In this document: piece after piece, positions 33,143 to 45,392 of the stretch
How the letters are laid out: every line of letters begins with the position of its first letter
Position numbering within the stretch: position 1 is the first letter of the stretch
Assembly (NCBI RefSeq): GCF_013822795.1
Contig: NZ_PNLB01000008.1
Location: 111,435 to 175,434, forward strand
Direction of reading: 5' to 3'
Source: Phenylobacterium sp.
GTDB lineage: Bacteria; Pseudomonadota; Alphaproteobacteria; Caulobacterales; Caulobacteraceae
DNA length: 64,000 nucleotides
The notes under the pieces: model-generated
Seen by the model: only the letters and a program-made list of their open reading frames with translations
Told to the model about the DNA's origin: nothing
Database searches by the model: none
Program-made: the position numbers and the translations under genes

Positions 33143-33837
33143 GGCTGGCGTTCCTCGTCGTGCTGGCCGCCTGGTCGGTTGCAAGCATCGCCGCAGCCGC
33201 GCCGCTGCGAGCCTGCACACCGCCTGTCCACGTCTCGCCAGCGCCGGCCCAGCGTCCGCCCGAGCGCGAGATCGTGCGCGATACGCCGACCGCCTCGTAC
33301 ATGCTCGCGCTGACCTGGTCGCCGGAGTGGTGCCGGCCCCGCGGGGGATCGCCCGAGGCCCGGTTCCAATGCCGGCAGAACCACATGGGTTTCGTCGTCC
33401 ATGGCCTCTGGCCGAACGGACCGGGCAAGCGTCATCCGCGCTACTGCGCGAAAGCGCCGGCGATCAGCGCCGCCACGGTGCGCCGGCACTACTGCATGAC
33501 CCCCTCGGCGGACCTGCTGCAGCACGAGTGGGCGGCCCACGGCACATGCGGCTGGAAGACGCCTGACGCCTACTTTGACAAGGCGCAGGCCCTGTGGCGG
33601 GCGATCGACGCGCCTGATCTCGCCTTCGCTGCCGGCCGCGAGGTGACCGCCGGCGACGTCCGCGACGCCTTCGTGGCGCGTAATCCGGCCCTTCGCCGTA
33701 ACGGGCTCTACATCAAGGTCGTAGACGGCAACCGCCTGCAAGAAGTGCGGATCTGCCATGATCTGCGCTTCCGGCCTGCCGCCTGTCGCAGCGGCCTAGG
33801 CGCGCCCGACCACGCCCGCATCCGGATTCAACACTAG
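33139..33837 (+). CDS. Secreted ribonuclease T2 family protein
   Basis: This 232-residue exported RNase cleaves RNA through 2',3'-cyclic phosphate. It has a signal peptide (RLAFLVVLAAWSVASIAAAA), then both active-site boxes: CAS1 FVVHGLWPNG with His88 and CAS2 HEWAAHGTCGW with His129, Glu130 and His134. Several cysteines could form disulfides. The GTG start overlaps the stop of the tiny membrane protein; AAAGGGG lies upstream. It would act in the periplasm or outside, scavenging RNA for nucleotides or phosphate. Confidence 0.93.
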   Translation: MRLAFLVVLAAWSVASIAAAAPLRACTPPVHVSPAPAQRPPEREIVRDTPTASYMLALTWSPEWCRPRGGSPEARFQCRQNHMGFVVHGLWPNGPGKRHPRYCAKAPAISAATVRRHYCMTPSADLLQHEWAAHGTCGWKTPDAYFDKAQALWRAIDAPDLAFAAGREVTAGDVRDAFVARNPALRRNGLYIKVVDGNRLQEVRICHDLRFRPAACRSGLGAPDHARIRIQH

Positions 33838-33904
33838 CCGTTCGTTCTTGTTATGTTCGCATCTCGGCGCTAGGGTCCGGCCCTGAACAAGGGAGACGGA
33901 CGAC

Positions 33905-34282
33905 ATGATCGGCTATGTCACGATCGGGGCGCTGAACGTCGAGGACGCGATGCCGTTCTACGACGCTGTGCTGGGCGCCATCGGATACGAGCGGCAGTTC
34001 TTCGACAGCGGCTGGGCCGGCTACGGCCCCAAAGGCCAGGAGGCCAACACCTTCGTCTGTCCGCCCTTCGACGGCCAGCCGGCGCGCGGCGGCAACGGCG
34101 TCATGATCGCCTTCCGCGGTCCCAGCAAGGAAGCGGTCGATGCGGCCCATGCCGCGGCCCTGGCGTTCGGCGGGTCGGACGAGGGGGCTCCGGGACCGCG
34201 CCCTGCAGATTCGACGTCGTTCTATGGCGCGTATGTGCGCGACGCGACGGGCAACAAGATCGCGATCTTCGCTCGCCCCTGA
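33905..34282 (+). CDS. VOC (glyoxalase-like) family protein
   Basis: This 125-residue single-module protein begins MIGYVTIGALNVEDAMPFYD and ends YGAYVRDATGNKIAIFARP, the two ends of a VOC fold. The middle contains GPKGQEANTFVCPPFDGQPA and FRGPSKEAVDAAHAAALAFG, the pattern of small lactoylglutathione-lyase-like proteins of unknown substrate. The usual N-terminal metal His is Tyr, so it may be non-catalytic or bind a metal differently. AAGGGAGACGG precedes the ATG. It is convergent with the PEP-CTERM protein across a two-way terminator. Confidence 0.86.
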   Translation: MIGYVTIGALNVEDAMPFYDAVLGAIGYERQFFDSGWAGYGPKGQEANTFVCPPFDGQPARGGNGVMIAFRGPSKEAVDAAHAAALAFGGSDEGAPGPRPADSTSFYGAYVRDATGNKIAIFARP

Positions 34283-34315
34283 ACCGCGGGAGTTCGAGCG
34301 ATCGCGCGGACAAAC

Positions 34316-34345
34316 AAAAAAGGCCGGGGTCACCCCCGGCCTTTC
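34316..34345. terminator. Bidirectional terminator
   Basis: A perfect 9-bp stem (34321-34329 with 34334-34342) with loop TCAC is flanked by six A on the left and TTT on the right, giving a strong U-run for the minus-strand PEP-CTERM gene and a weaker one for the VOC gene. Confidence 0.88.
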
Positions 34346-34363
34346 TGCTGACTGATCGTCAGA

Positions 34364-35005
34364 TCAAGCCGCGACGAGCGTCTCACGACGACGACGGATG
34401 GCCACGCCGGCCAGACCGAAGCCGGTGATCATCATCGCCCAGGTGGCCGGCTCCGGCACCGCCGACGGCAGGTCGACGAGCTTGAAGTTGGCGGTCACCA
34501 CGGCGCCGTACTGTTGGCCCGGCTTGGTTTCCGGGTTGAGCGAGTACTTGCCCCAGTTGAACGTGGCGTCGTTCAGTTTGACTTCCAGCTTGCCGCCGTT
34601 GCCGAAGGTGTAGATGGCCGGGCCGTCAAACTCGACCTTGCCGCCTTCGCGGAAGAAACCCCAAACGCCGAAGGTTTCGCCGCCGATCGGGCCACCAGCC
34701 CACGGGCCGGTCGGCGAAGTGAACTGCAGCTGCACGAAGATCGGGCTGTGGGCCAGATCGTCCCAGCCGATGTCGGCCTCGTTGGTCCAGATCGAGAACA
34801 GACCGACCGGGGCGCTGGTCACGCCGACTTCCAGCGGCAGGCTGAAGCTGTTGAAGTTGCCGGTTTGGACGACCAGACCCGGATCGTTCTGATTGGCTTG
34901 GACGTTGTTGACGCCGCCCGAGAAGACAGTGGCCGCTTCAGCGGCCGGAACGGCGGCGAAGCTGAGCGCCAGCGCAGCGGCGGCAGCGGGCAGATACTTA
35001 AACAT
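34364..35005 (-). CDS. PEPxxWA-CTERM sorting-domain protein
   Basis: The 213-residue exported protein has a signal peptide (FKYLPAAAAALALSFAAVPAAEA), a beta-rich middle and a C-terminal sorting tail VPEPATWAMMITGFGLAGVA followed by RRRR. That tail (PEP motif, hydrophobic helix, basic cluster) directs processing by an exosortase and surface delivery. The cargo part resembles secreted choice-of-anchor proteins with no enzymatic motif. ATG 35005 was chosen over 35014 because AAGGA is 8 bases before it and would abut the earlier one. No exosortase gene is in the window. Confidence 0.92.
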   Translation of the reverse strand: MFKYLPAAAAALALSFAAVPAAEAATVFSGGVNNVQANQNDPGLVVQTGNFNSFSLPLEVGVTSAPVGLFSIWTNEADIGWDDLAHSPIFVQLQFTSPTGPWAGGPIGGETFGVWGFFREGGKVEFDGPAIYTFGNGGKLEVKLNDATFNWGKYSLNPETKPGQQYGAVVTANFKLVDLPSAVPEPATWAMMITGFGLAGVAIRRRRETLVAA

Positions 35006-35180
35006 TGAACCCATCCTTAGGTTGATCCTGCGCCCCGCAAGGCGCCCCTCTGGATGGTGAACTAGAGCTTAACTTAACATCTGGCAACGCCACTCGCCTC
35101 ACACGGGTATGCAAATTTTACATTTCGCGGAGCGGCGTTCGATTTTTCCTCGATCACGGTTAATCCCTGCCCGCCAAACG

Positions 35181-35204
35181 AAAAGGGGGCGCATCAGCGC
35201 CCCC
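35181..35204 (-). terminator. alaS rho-independent terminator
   Basis: A perfect 8-bp GC stem (35185-35192 with 35197-35204, loop ATCA) lies 26 bp after the alaS stop; TTTT follows on the minus strand. Confidence 0.85.
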
Positions 35205-35229
35205 TCCACGTCCTTCGGACTGAGCCGAA

Positions 35230-37866
<2,637 letters not shown>

Positions 37867-37969
37867 GGCTCGTCGGACGTTGAAGCGGAGAAAATAGATA
37901 GGGGCTTGCGCACCGTTGCGCCGCCCTGCGCGCGACCGTTTACGGATTTTGTCGACACCCGCAAAGGAA

Positions 37970-38004
37970 AAGGACGCTTGAACGACGTGCGTCCAAGCGT
38001 CCTT
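37970..38004 (-). terminator. recA terminator
   Basis: A perfect 11-bp inverted repeat (37970-37980 with 37994-38004) is followed on the minus strand by TTTTCCTTTG. It lies 111 bp after the recA stop and 104 bp before the alaS start. A second GC hairpin (38082-38090 with 38094-38102) sits nearer recA. Confidence 0.65.
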
Positions 38005-38115
38005 GCGCATCTTCGGTAGCGGCCGCGCGGGGGCTCGGCCGGCTCGGCGGGTCGGACGTCGGGTTGGAGGCGTCCGGTTCCGAGCGGCCGTGGCGGCCGC
38101 TCCGGGATGCGGATC

Positions 38116-39186
<1,071 letters not shown>

Positions 39187-39283
39187 TTCAAGGCGCCCCT
39201 TGTTTCATGATTCCAACCCGACAGTCCGTGCCCGCAAGTGGCGTCCGCGTCCGTCGAAACAAGGCGTACGCGCTTTGTTCTAG

Positions 39284-39298
39284 GTTCACAAGATGTTC
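39284..39298 (-). promoter_or_regulatory. LexA (SOS) box of recA
   Basis: GTTC-ACAAGAT-GTTC fits the alphaproteobacterial direct-repeat SOS site GTTC-N7-GTTC exactly. It lies about 100 bp before the recA ATG. A TTGTGA -35-like element overlaps it on the minus strand. Confidence 0.85.
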
Positions 39299-39348
39299 TT
39301 TCCGCGGCGACAGCGGGCCTACGTCCGTATTTGACGCACTATCGTCCT

Positions 39349-41841
39349 TCAGAAATCGTAGGTGGCGGTCAGGCCGAACCGGCGCGGGCGCGGGGCGATC
39401 GTCAGCGGCTGTCTGGCGGTGGTGGCGAAGCTCGGATCGTCGACATCGGTCAGATTCTCGACAAAGGCGCCAATCGTCCACTGCGAGGCGCGCACGAAGG
39501 CCCGGGTGTTGAACAGCCAGTAGTCGCCCAACGCCACGTCGTTTCCGACACCGGGGTCGAAGGTGCTGTTCGAGCGCCCGACATAGGCGGCGTCCCCCCT
39601 GACGAGCAGTTCGAGGCCGCCGCCGAGGTCGCGCCGATACTCCAGCCAACCGTCGGCCGCGACGGGCGGCACCGTCGGAATGCGGTCGCCCGCCGAGCCG
39701 AGCCCCACCCCGTCGGCGCTCGCCTGATCGCTGGTGAGGATCGCGTCGGTCAGCGCCAGGTTGACGCCGCCCCGCAGCGTCGACGTGAAGACGAAGATGG
39801 CGTCCGCCTCGAGACCGTTGACCCGCGCCCGCCCCAGATTGGTGATGAACGAGAACGCGCCGTTGGTGCTGTTGGCGGTGTACTGCATGTCCCGCCAGTC
39901 GATGCGATAGAGCGCGGCGTTGACCAGCAGCCGATTGTTCAGCCAGCCGCTCTTCAGTCCGAGTTCGTAGTTCCAGAGCGAGTCGGCGCCATAGACGGCG
40001 AGATTCTCCGGCAAGCCGGGCACGGTGTTGACCCCGCCTGGCCGGAACCCCTGCGAGGCCTGAACATAGCCCATCGCCGAGGCCCCGAACCGGTGGCTGG
40101 CCAGCAGCTTCAGGCTCCAGCCGCTCTCTTCCACGCCATTGCGGAAATTGGCCTCTGAGGTGTTGGAGATCACATTGACGACCAGGGCCTGGCCTTCGGT
40201 GCGCTTGTCGTAGGCGAAGCGGCGCGCACCGAGCACGAACGTGGTGTCGCGATCGGCTCCCAGCGTCACCTCGCCATAGGCCGCGCGCTGGGTCAGACGG
40301 CTGTCGACGATGCGCCGCCCCGTGAAATCACCATGCCGCGGCAGGCCCGTAGCGGGATCGCCGACGATCACCTGGCTGTCGATGGTGTCGCTGCGGACCT
40401 CGCGGAACACGCCGGCGGTCCAGGCGAAGAAGCCCGGAGCATCCGACTGCAGCCGCACTTCCTGCACGTCGGCATAGAGATCGATCGGCTGATAGAGCAG
40501 CCCCGGCGCACGGCTGTCGACATAGGCCGAATAGGCGGAAAGCTGCGAAGCCGTGCAGGTCCCGGCGATCGGAATTTGGAGGTAACGTTTGCAGCCGTCA
40601 GGGCTGAGCCGCTCGCTCTGCAAAGTCCCGGTGTAGTCGATCTGGCGCGTGCTCTTCCACGTATAGGACGCGGCGTTGGCGGCTAGCCGCATGCCCGAAA
40701 AGCGCCAGGACAAGGCCCCCTCGTACATCGTCATCCGGCTGTCGAACGGCGTGCGCACATGACCATAGGTCACGTTCGGCGGCGCGCCCGCCCAGCCGCC
40801 GCTTGTGTCGCCGTCGCGGGTCTCCTGATGCGCGGCGGTCAGGTTGATCTGCAGGTCGTTCTCGAACTCGAAGCCGACGCCCAGACGCGCGCCCCAGGTG
40901 GCGCTGTCGTTGATCCCCTTCAGCCCCAGCCGGCGGTTCTCCAAATAGCCCGGATCGCGGCGGTGATAGGCGGCCAGCCGCAGCCCGACCTTGTCCCCGA
41001 CCAAGGGCTGGTTGACGACCAACGTCTCGGCCTCGCCCCAGTAGCCGGCGTTGGTCGAGGCTTCGCCCGAGAGCGAAGCGCTGGGCTCGCCGAGGTCCGG
41101 GCGCGCGAAAACCACCTTGAGGGCCCCGCCCATGGCGCTGGAGCCGTAGAGCGTGCCCTGTGGCCCGCGCAGCAGTTCCATCCGCTCGACATCGACGAGC
41201 AGGAACTCCGGCGAGGAGCCGCCCGGATCGGCGGTCGTGCCGCTGGGGCCGGTTACCGGGATATCGTCGTAATAGAGAGCGGTGGTCGCCTCGCCCGAAC
41301 CGTAGACGCCGCGCAGGCTTAACCGGCTACGGCCGGTGCCGGTGCTGGTCTGGGTGAGGCCAGGCATCAGGGCGATGGCCTGGGAGAAGGTCGCCGCCCC
41401 GGCCCGAGTGAGGTCCTCGCCCGAAAAGGCGCGCACCGACATCGGAGTCAGGCGGTCCAGCGTCGGACGACGCAGGGCGGTGACCACCAGGCCCTCGACC
41501 TCAGCGTCGGTCTCCTCGACCACCGGCGCAACCGGCCGTTCGACCAGATAGCGCCCCTGGAATTCGCGCCAGGTGAGCCCGGAGCCGCGGAGCAGCGCGT
41601 TGAGCGCCACGTCCGAGTCCATTCGCCCCAAAACCGCCTTACTGCGGCGACCAGCGACCATGGCCGGCGTAAACAGGATGTCCCGGTCGCTCTGCGCCGA
41701 AAACATGGTCAGCGCTCGATCGAGCGGCATCCCGGCGGAAATTGCGAATTGAGCCTTGCGGCCAGCCGCCTCGGCCGGAGTCGCAGGCAGCACGGCGCCG
41801 GATGCGCACGCAACGACAATCCCGAGACGGAGAATACTCAA
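39349..41841 (-). CDS. TonB-dependent receptor with N-terminal STN signalling domain (FecA-like)
   Basis: This 830-residue transducer takes up a ligand and reports it to the FecR anti-sigma protein. After a signal peptide (ending near PAEAA), residues 30-100 form the secretin/TonB short domain (AISAGMPLDRALTMFSAQSD, LGRMDSDVALNALLRGSGL) that contacts FecR. Next come a TonB-box/plug (EVEGLVVTALRRPTLDRLTP, LRGVYGSGEATTALYYDDIP, ERMELLRGPQGTLYGSSAMG) and the barrel ending RFGLTATYDF. Translation seems to start at TTG 41841; no ATG gives a better signal peptide. It is divergent from the ECF sigma and FecR genes, as expected for a cell-surface signalling triad. Confidence 0.92.
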   Translation of the reverse strand: MSILRLGIVVACASGAVLPATPAEAAGRKAQFAISAGMPLDRALTMFSAQSDRDILFTPAMVAGRRSKAVLGRMDSDVALNALLRGSGLTWREFQGRYLVERPVAPVVEETDAEVEGLVVTALRRPTLDRLTPMSVRAFSGEDLTRAGAATFSQAIALMPGLTQTSTGTGRSRLSLRGVYGSGEATTALYYDDIPVTGPSGTTADPGGSSPEFLLVDVERMELLRGPQGTLYGSSAMGGALKVVFARPDLGEPSASLSGEASTNAGYWGEAETLVVNQPLVGDKVGLRLAAYHRRDPGYLENRRLGLKGINDSATWGARLGVGFEFENDLQINLTAAHQETRDGDTSGGWAGAPPNVTYGHVRTPFDSRMTMYEGALSWRFSGMRLAANAASYTWKSTRQIDYTGTLQSERLSPDGCKRYLQIPIAGTCTASQLSAYSAYVDSRAPGLLYQPIDLYADVQEVRLQSDAPGFFAWTAGVFREVRSDTIDSQVIVGDPATGLPRHGDFTGRRIVDSRLTQRAAYGEVTLGADRDTTFVLGARRFAYDKRTEGQALVVNVISNTSEANFRNGVEESGWSLKLLASHRFGASAMGYVQASQGFRPGGVNTVPGLPENLAVYGADSLWNYELGLKSGWLNNRLLVNAALYRIDWRDMQYTANSTNGAFSFITNLGRARVNGLEADAIFVFTSTLRGGVNLALTDAILTSDQASADGVGLGSAGDRIPTVPPVAADGWLEYRRDLGGGLELLVRGDAAYVGRSNSTFDPGVGNDVALGDYWLFNTRAFVRASQWTIGAFVENLTDVDDPSFATTARQPLTIAPRPRRFGLTATYDF

Positions 41842-42089
41842 CGGCTACAAGGCTCCGCGCCAACGCCACGGCCTTCCGACAGCCGCGGTTTTAAGGCCAG
41901 CCCTGCACGCCAGCCAGTGCACTCTTTGCCGCTCTTAGCCCTCATGGCGCCGACGACTGCCCCACCGTTGCCCGAAAACCCAGCAGGCCCCCCGTCGTGC
42001 GAGGCCCCTTCCCAAACGTCATTGACCTGGGCGCCCCCATCAACAACCATGACGCCAATAAGACAGTTCGGGGTGTTCAGGAAATTTCC

Positions 42090-42653
42090 ATGGCGTGGGC
42101 GGAAACGACCGGTGCCAGGGGCGAGCCGGAGGGCTTGGCGCATGCGTCGATCCCGTACCAGCAAGCCTTGCGCGCGTTCTTTCGGCGCAGAGCCGATGGG
42201 CATGAAATCGACGACCTGATTCAGGAAGTTCTCCTGCGGCTGCACAATCGCCGTCAGGGCGGCGAGGTGACGAACCTCTCCAGCTTCATTTTCCAGACCG
42301 CGACGAACGTCCTACTCGATCGCCGCCGCCGCGACACAGTGAGGCGCCGTGGCGCGCACTGCGAGCTGGAAGAAGCCCACCATCCGCTCGACGAGCTGTC
42401 TCCCGACCGGATTTTGCAAGCCAAGCAGGAAGCTTCCGTGGCGCTGGAGGCCCTTAACGAACTTTCGCCCCGCACCCGCGCGGCTTTCATGCTCGTCCGC
42501 TTCGAGGGCTTGAGCTACAAGTCTACGGCGGCGCAACTCGGCATCTCGGTGAGCGCTGTCGAGAAACACGTTACTAAGGCGCTTCGGGTCGTCTCGATCC
42601 GGCTGCAGGAAATCGATGAACGACAACCAACGACAAATCGGTCTTTCCGGTAG
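42090..42653 (+). CDS. ECF RNA polymerase sigma factor, FecI-like
   Basis: This 187-residue sigma factor directs RNA polymerase to a small regulon when released by FecR. Region 2 is in DGHEIDDLIQEVLLRLHNRR and LSSFIFQTATNVLLDRRRRD; region 4 in ALNELSPRTRAAFMLVRFEG and AAQLGISVSAVEKHVTKALR. AGGAAA before ATG 42090 supports this start. The gene overlaps the FecR gene by 38 bp, giving tight coupling, and it is divergent from the STN receptor. The likely target promoters are those of the receptor and the neighbouring peptidases (inference). Confidence 0.92.
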   Translation: MAWAETTGARGEPEGLAHASIPYQQALRAFFRRRADGHEIDDLIQEVLLRLHNRRQGGEVTNLSSFIFQTATNVLLDRRRRDTVRRRGAHCELEEAHHPLDELSPDRILQAKQEASVALEALNELSPRTRAAFMLVRFEGLSYKSTAAQLGISVSAVEKHVTKALRVVSIRLQEIDERQPTTNRSFR

Positions 42654-43644
42654 CCCGGACGCCGCGTCGTGGTTCGTGCGGTTGCAGCGCCATCCTGACG
42701 ACCAGGACGTGCAGCGCGAATTCGAGACGTGGCTGGCGGCCGACCCCGCCCACCGCGACGACTGGACCCTCGTAAGCGGAACCTGGGATCGGCTAGGCGG
42801 CCTGAAGGACGATCCGCAGATCATGGCCGCGCGCGAGGCGCTGCAGGCCGACCTCGCCGCCGAACGGCGGCGCCCGCACATGCGATGGGCGGCCGGCATC
42901 GCCGCCACCATCATCACCGCCGGCTCGATGCTCGGCTACGGCGCGTGGCGCCAGACGCAGGATCAGACCCCGGCGCCGAGCGCCATCGTCGCCGCCGCGC
43001 CGCAGGCCCTCGCCGTCTATCGCACCCCGGTCGGCGGCCAGCAGGTCGTGACTCTGCAGGACGGCTCCAAGGTCACGCTCAGCACCGACACCGAGGTCCA
43101 GCTGACGGACTGGAACAAGCAGCGCAGCCTGACCCTGGTGCGAGGCGAGGCCTACTTCCAGGTCGCCAAGAATCCCGAAAAGCCGTTCGTGGTCACCGCT
43201 GCCGGACGCACGGTGACGGCGCTGGGCACCGCGTTCGACGTTCGCGTCGACCCCGGCCAGTGGTCGGTCAGCCTGCTGGAGGGTAAGGTCCGGGTGGTCG
43301 CCGCCCACACCAGCGTGGACATGACGCCGGGCCATCACCTGGTCCAGACCGGCTCTGCGCCGTGGACCCTCGAGAAGCGCAATCTCGCCGAGTTGACCAG
43401 CTGGCGCGAAGGCAGCCTGGTGTTCGAGAACCGGCCGCTGGCGTCCATCGTCCAGGAAATGAATCGCTACTCGACCCGCAAGATCCGCATCGCCGATGCG
43501 GACTTGGCCGCGACTCCGCTCAGCGGGCGCTTCAAGACCGGCGACATGGCCGGCTTCGTCGCCACGCTGGAGGCTTACGGCACGGTCAAGGCGGGCCAGA
43601 GCTCCCCCGACATTATCGATCTCTACCCGCCCGCCGGGGAGTGA
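42616..43644 (+). CDS. FecR family anti-sigma / sigma regulator
   Basis: The 342-residue inner-membrane regulator has a cytoplasmic N-terminus that binds sigma (DAASWFVRLQRHPDDQDVQREF, EFETWLAADPAHRDDWTLVS), one transmembrane helix (about residues 91-108, AAGIAATIITAGSMLGYGAW) and a periplasmic FecR domain (TPVGGQQVVTLQDGSKVTLS, VRGEAYFQVAKNPEKPFVVT, GRTVTALGTAFDVRV). The C-terminal STN-like part (LASIVQEMNRYSTRKIRIAD) would receive the signal from the receptor. Encoded directly after the ECF sigma factor with overlap. Confidence 0.94.
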   Translation: MNDNQRQIGLSGSPDAASWFVRLQRHPDDQDVQREFETWLAADPAHRDDWTLVSGTWDRLGGLKDDPQIMAAREALQADLAAERRRPHMRWAAGIAATIITAGSMLGYGAWRQTQDQTPAPSAIVAAAPQALAVYRTPVGGQQVVTLQDGSKVTLSTDTEVQLTDWNKQRSLTLVRGEAYFQVAKNPEKPFVVTAAGRTVTALGTAFDVRVDPGQWSVSLLEGKVRVVAAHTSVDMTPGHHLVQTGSAPWTLEKRNLAELTSWREGSLVFENRPLASIVQEMNRYSTRKIRIADADLAATPLSGRFKTGDMAGFVATLEAYGTVKAGQSSPDIIDLYPPAGE

Positions 43645-43714
43645 GGTTTCAGGGCGCGCCTGCGTCTTGAAGAGGAGCGGCCGCGCCCTTATGCGCCGCC
43701 GTCCTGGAGGACCC

Positions 43715-45205
43715 ATGAAACTGATTTCGAAGGCGCTGGCGACCAGCGCGCTCTGCGCTACGGCCTGGCTCGCCGCCTCGGCCGCCACCGCCGCCCCGCT
43801 GACCGCCGCCGACAAGAGCCAGCTGACTGCGGCCGTCGATGCGTACACGCCGAAGATGAACGACGCGGCCCTGAAGATCTGGAGCTACGCCGAGCTCGGC
43901 TACCAGGAAACCAAGAGCAGCGCCCTCCTCCAGGATCAGCTGAAGGCCGCCGGGTTCAAGGTCCAGGCCGGCGTCGCCGGCGAGCCGACCGGCTTCGTCG
44001 CCAGCTTCAAGAACGGCTCGGGCCCGGTCATCGCCATCCTCGCCGAATTCGACGCCCTGCCCGGCCTGTCGCAGGCCGCCGTCCCCACCAAGACCCCGAT
44101 CGCGGGCCAGGACAACGGCCATGGCTGCGGCCACAGCCTGTTCGGCGCCGCCTCGGTCGCCAGCGCCGTGGCGCTGAAGCAGTGGATGGTCGCCAACAAG
44201 GTCCAGGGCGAAGTGCGCCTCTACGGCACCCCGGCTGAAGAAGGCGGCTCGGGCAAGGTCTACATGGTGCGCGACGGGCTCTTCAACGACGTCGACATCA
44301 CCCTGCACTGGCACCCGGGCAACACCAACTCGGCCAACCAGGGCACCTCGATGGCCAACATCAGCGGCAAGTTCCGCTTCTATGGCCAGTCCAGCCACGC
44401 CTCGGGCGCCCCGTGGGCCGGCCGCTCGGCGCTCGACGGCGTCGAGATCATGAACGTCGCCAACAACTACCTGCGCGAACACATCCCGGACCGCACGCGG
44501 ATCCACTATGTGGTCACCAACGGCGGCAAGGCTCCGAACGTGGTGCCGGACTTCGCTGAGGTCTACTACTACGTCCGCAACGCCGACCCGAAGGTCGTCG
44601 TCGACGTGATGGACCGGGTGAAGAAGGCCGCTGACGGCGCGGCGATGATCACCGGCACCAGGGTCGAGTTCGAGCAGACCGGCGGCGTCTACAACCTGCT
44701 GCCCAACGACGTGCTGGGCAAGGTCATGTACCAGTCGCTGAACGACGTCGGCGGCATCACCTGGACCGCAGAAGAGACCAAGTTCGCTCAGGAACTGGCC
44801 AAGTCGCTGCCGAAGGGCGGCGGTGATCTGTCCTCGGTGGGCAAGATCCAGCCCTACAAGGACGCCGACACCTCGGGCGACGCCGGCGGCGGATCGACCG
44901 ACGTGGCCGACGTCTCGTGGGTCACGCCGACCGTGGGCCTGTCCACGGCGACCTTCGTGCCCGGCTCGGCCGGCCACAGCTGGCAGAACGTGGCCGCGGC
45001 CGGCATGAGCATCGGCCTCAAGGGCGCGGCCGTGGCGGCCAAAACCCTGTCGCTGACCGGCGCTGAACTGCTGTCGAACCCGGAGCTGATCGCCCAGGCC
45101 AAGGCCGAGCTGAAGCAACGCCAAGGTTCGGACTTCACCTACAAGTCGATGGTCGGCGATCGCAAGCCGCCGCTCGACTACCGTAAGGCCGGCGGCGCCG
45201 AGTAA
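43715..45205 (+). CDS. Secreted M20 family amidohydrolase, AbgB-like
   Basis: The 496-residue metallohydrolase has a signal peptide (KALATSALCATAWLAASAAT) and the M20D layout: VIAILAEFDALPGLSQAAVP, NGHGCGHSLFGAASVA with the metal-binding Cys/His, TPAEEGGSGKVYMVRDGLF with the catalytic Glu pair, and a dimerisation domain beginning FRFYGQSSHASGAPWAGRSA. Closest functional relatives are AbgB-type hydrolases that split p-aminobenzoyl-glutamate or other N-acyl amino acids. The exported location is unusual for AbgB. GGAGG precedes ATG 43715; it lies 70 bp after FecR and ends at a strong terminator. Confidence 0.9.
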   Translation: MKLISKALATSALCATAWLAASAATAAPLTAADKSQLTAAVDAYTPKMNDAALKIWSYAELGYQETKSSALLQDQLKAAGFKVQAGVAGEPTGFVASFKNGSGPVIAILAEFDALPGLSQAAVPTKTPIAGQDNGHGCGHSLFGAASVASAVALKQWMVANKVQGEVRLYGTPAEEGGSGKVYMVRDGLFNDVDITLHWHPGNTNSANQGTSMANISGKFRFYGQSSHASGAPWAGRSALDGVEIMNVANNYLREHIPDRTRIHYVVTNGGKAPNVVPDFAEVYYYVRNADPKVVVDVMDRVKKAADGAAMITGTRVEFEQTGGVYNLLPNDVLGKVMYQSLNDVGGITWTAEETKFAQELAKSLPKGGGDLSSVGKIQPYKDADTSGDAGGGSTDVADVSWVTPTVGLSTATFVPGSAGHSWQNVAAAGMSIGLKGAAVAAKTLSLTGAELLSNPELIAQAKAELKQRQGSDFTYKSMVGDRKPPLDYRKAGGAE

Positions 45206-45212
45206 GCCGTCC

Positions 45213-45252
45213 TGACGGGATCGGGCCGACCGGCCCGATTCCGTCACCTTTT
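45213..45252 (+). terminator. Strong rho-independent terminator after the M20 gene
   Basis: A 15-bp stem with one G-T pair (45213-45227 with 45232-45246, loop GACC) is followed by CCTTTT. It begins 7 bp after the stop codon. Confidence 0.88.
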
Positions 45253-45392
45253 CTGCGCACCGGTATCCTCAGATCGCCACAAATTTTCATCCGCAACCTT
45301 AGATGCGGAATCGAGCCCCGATTGCGTCTCGTCTACTGAGGCTGGTCCATTTGTAGGGCCGCCAGTTTCTGGCAATCGAGACGGGGGATGGA

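Noticed and set aside
38082..38102. GC hairpin just after recA as terminator
   Set aside because: It has a 3-base loop and no U-run; the hairpin at 37970-38004 fits better.
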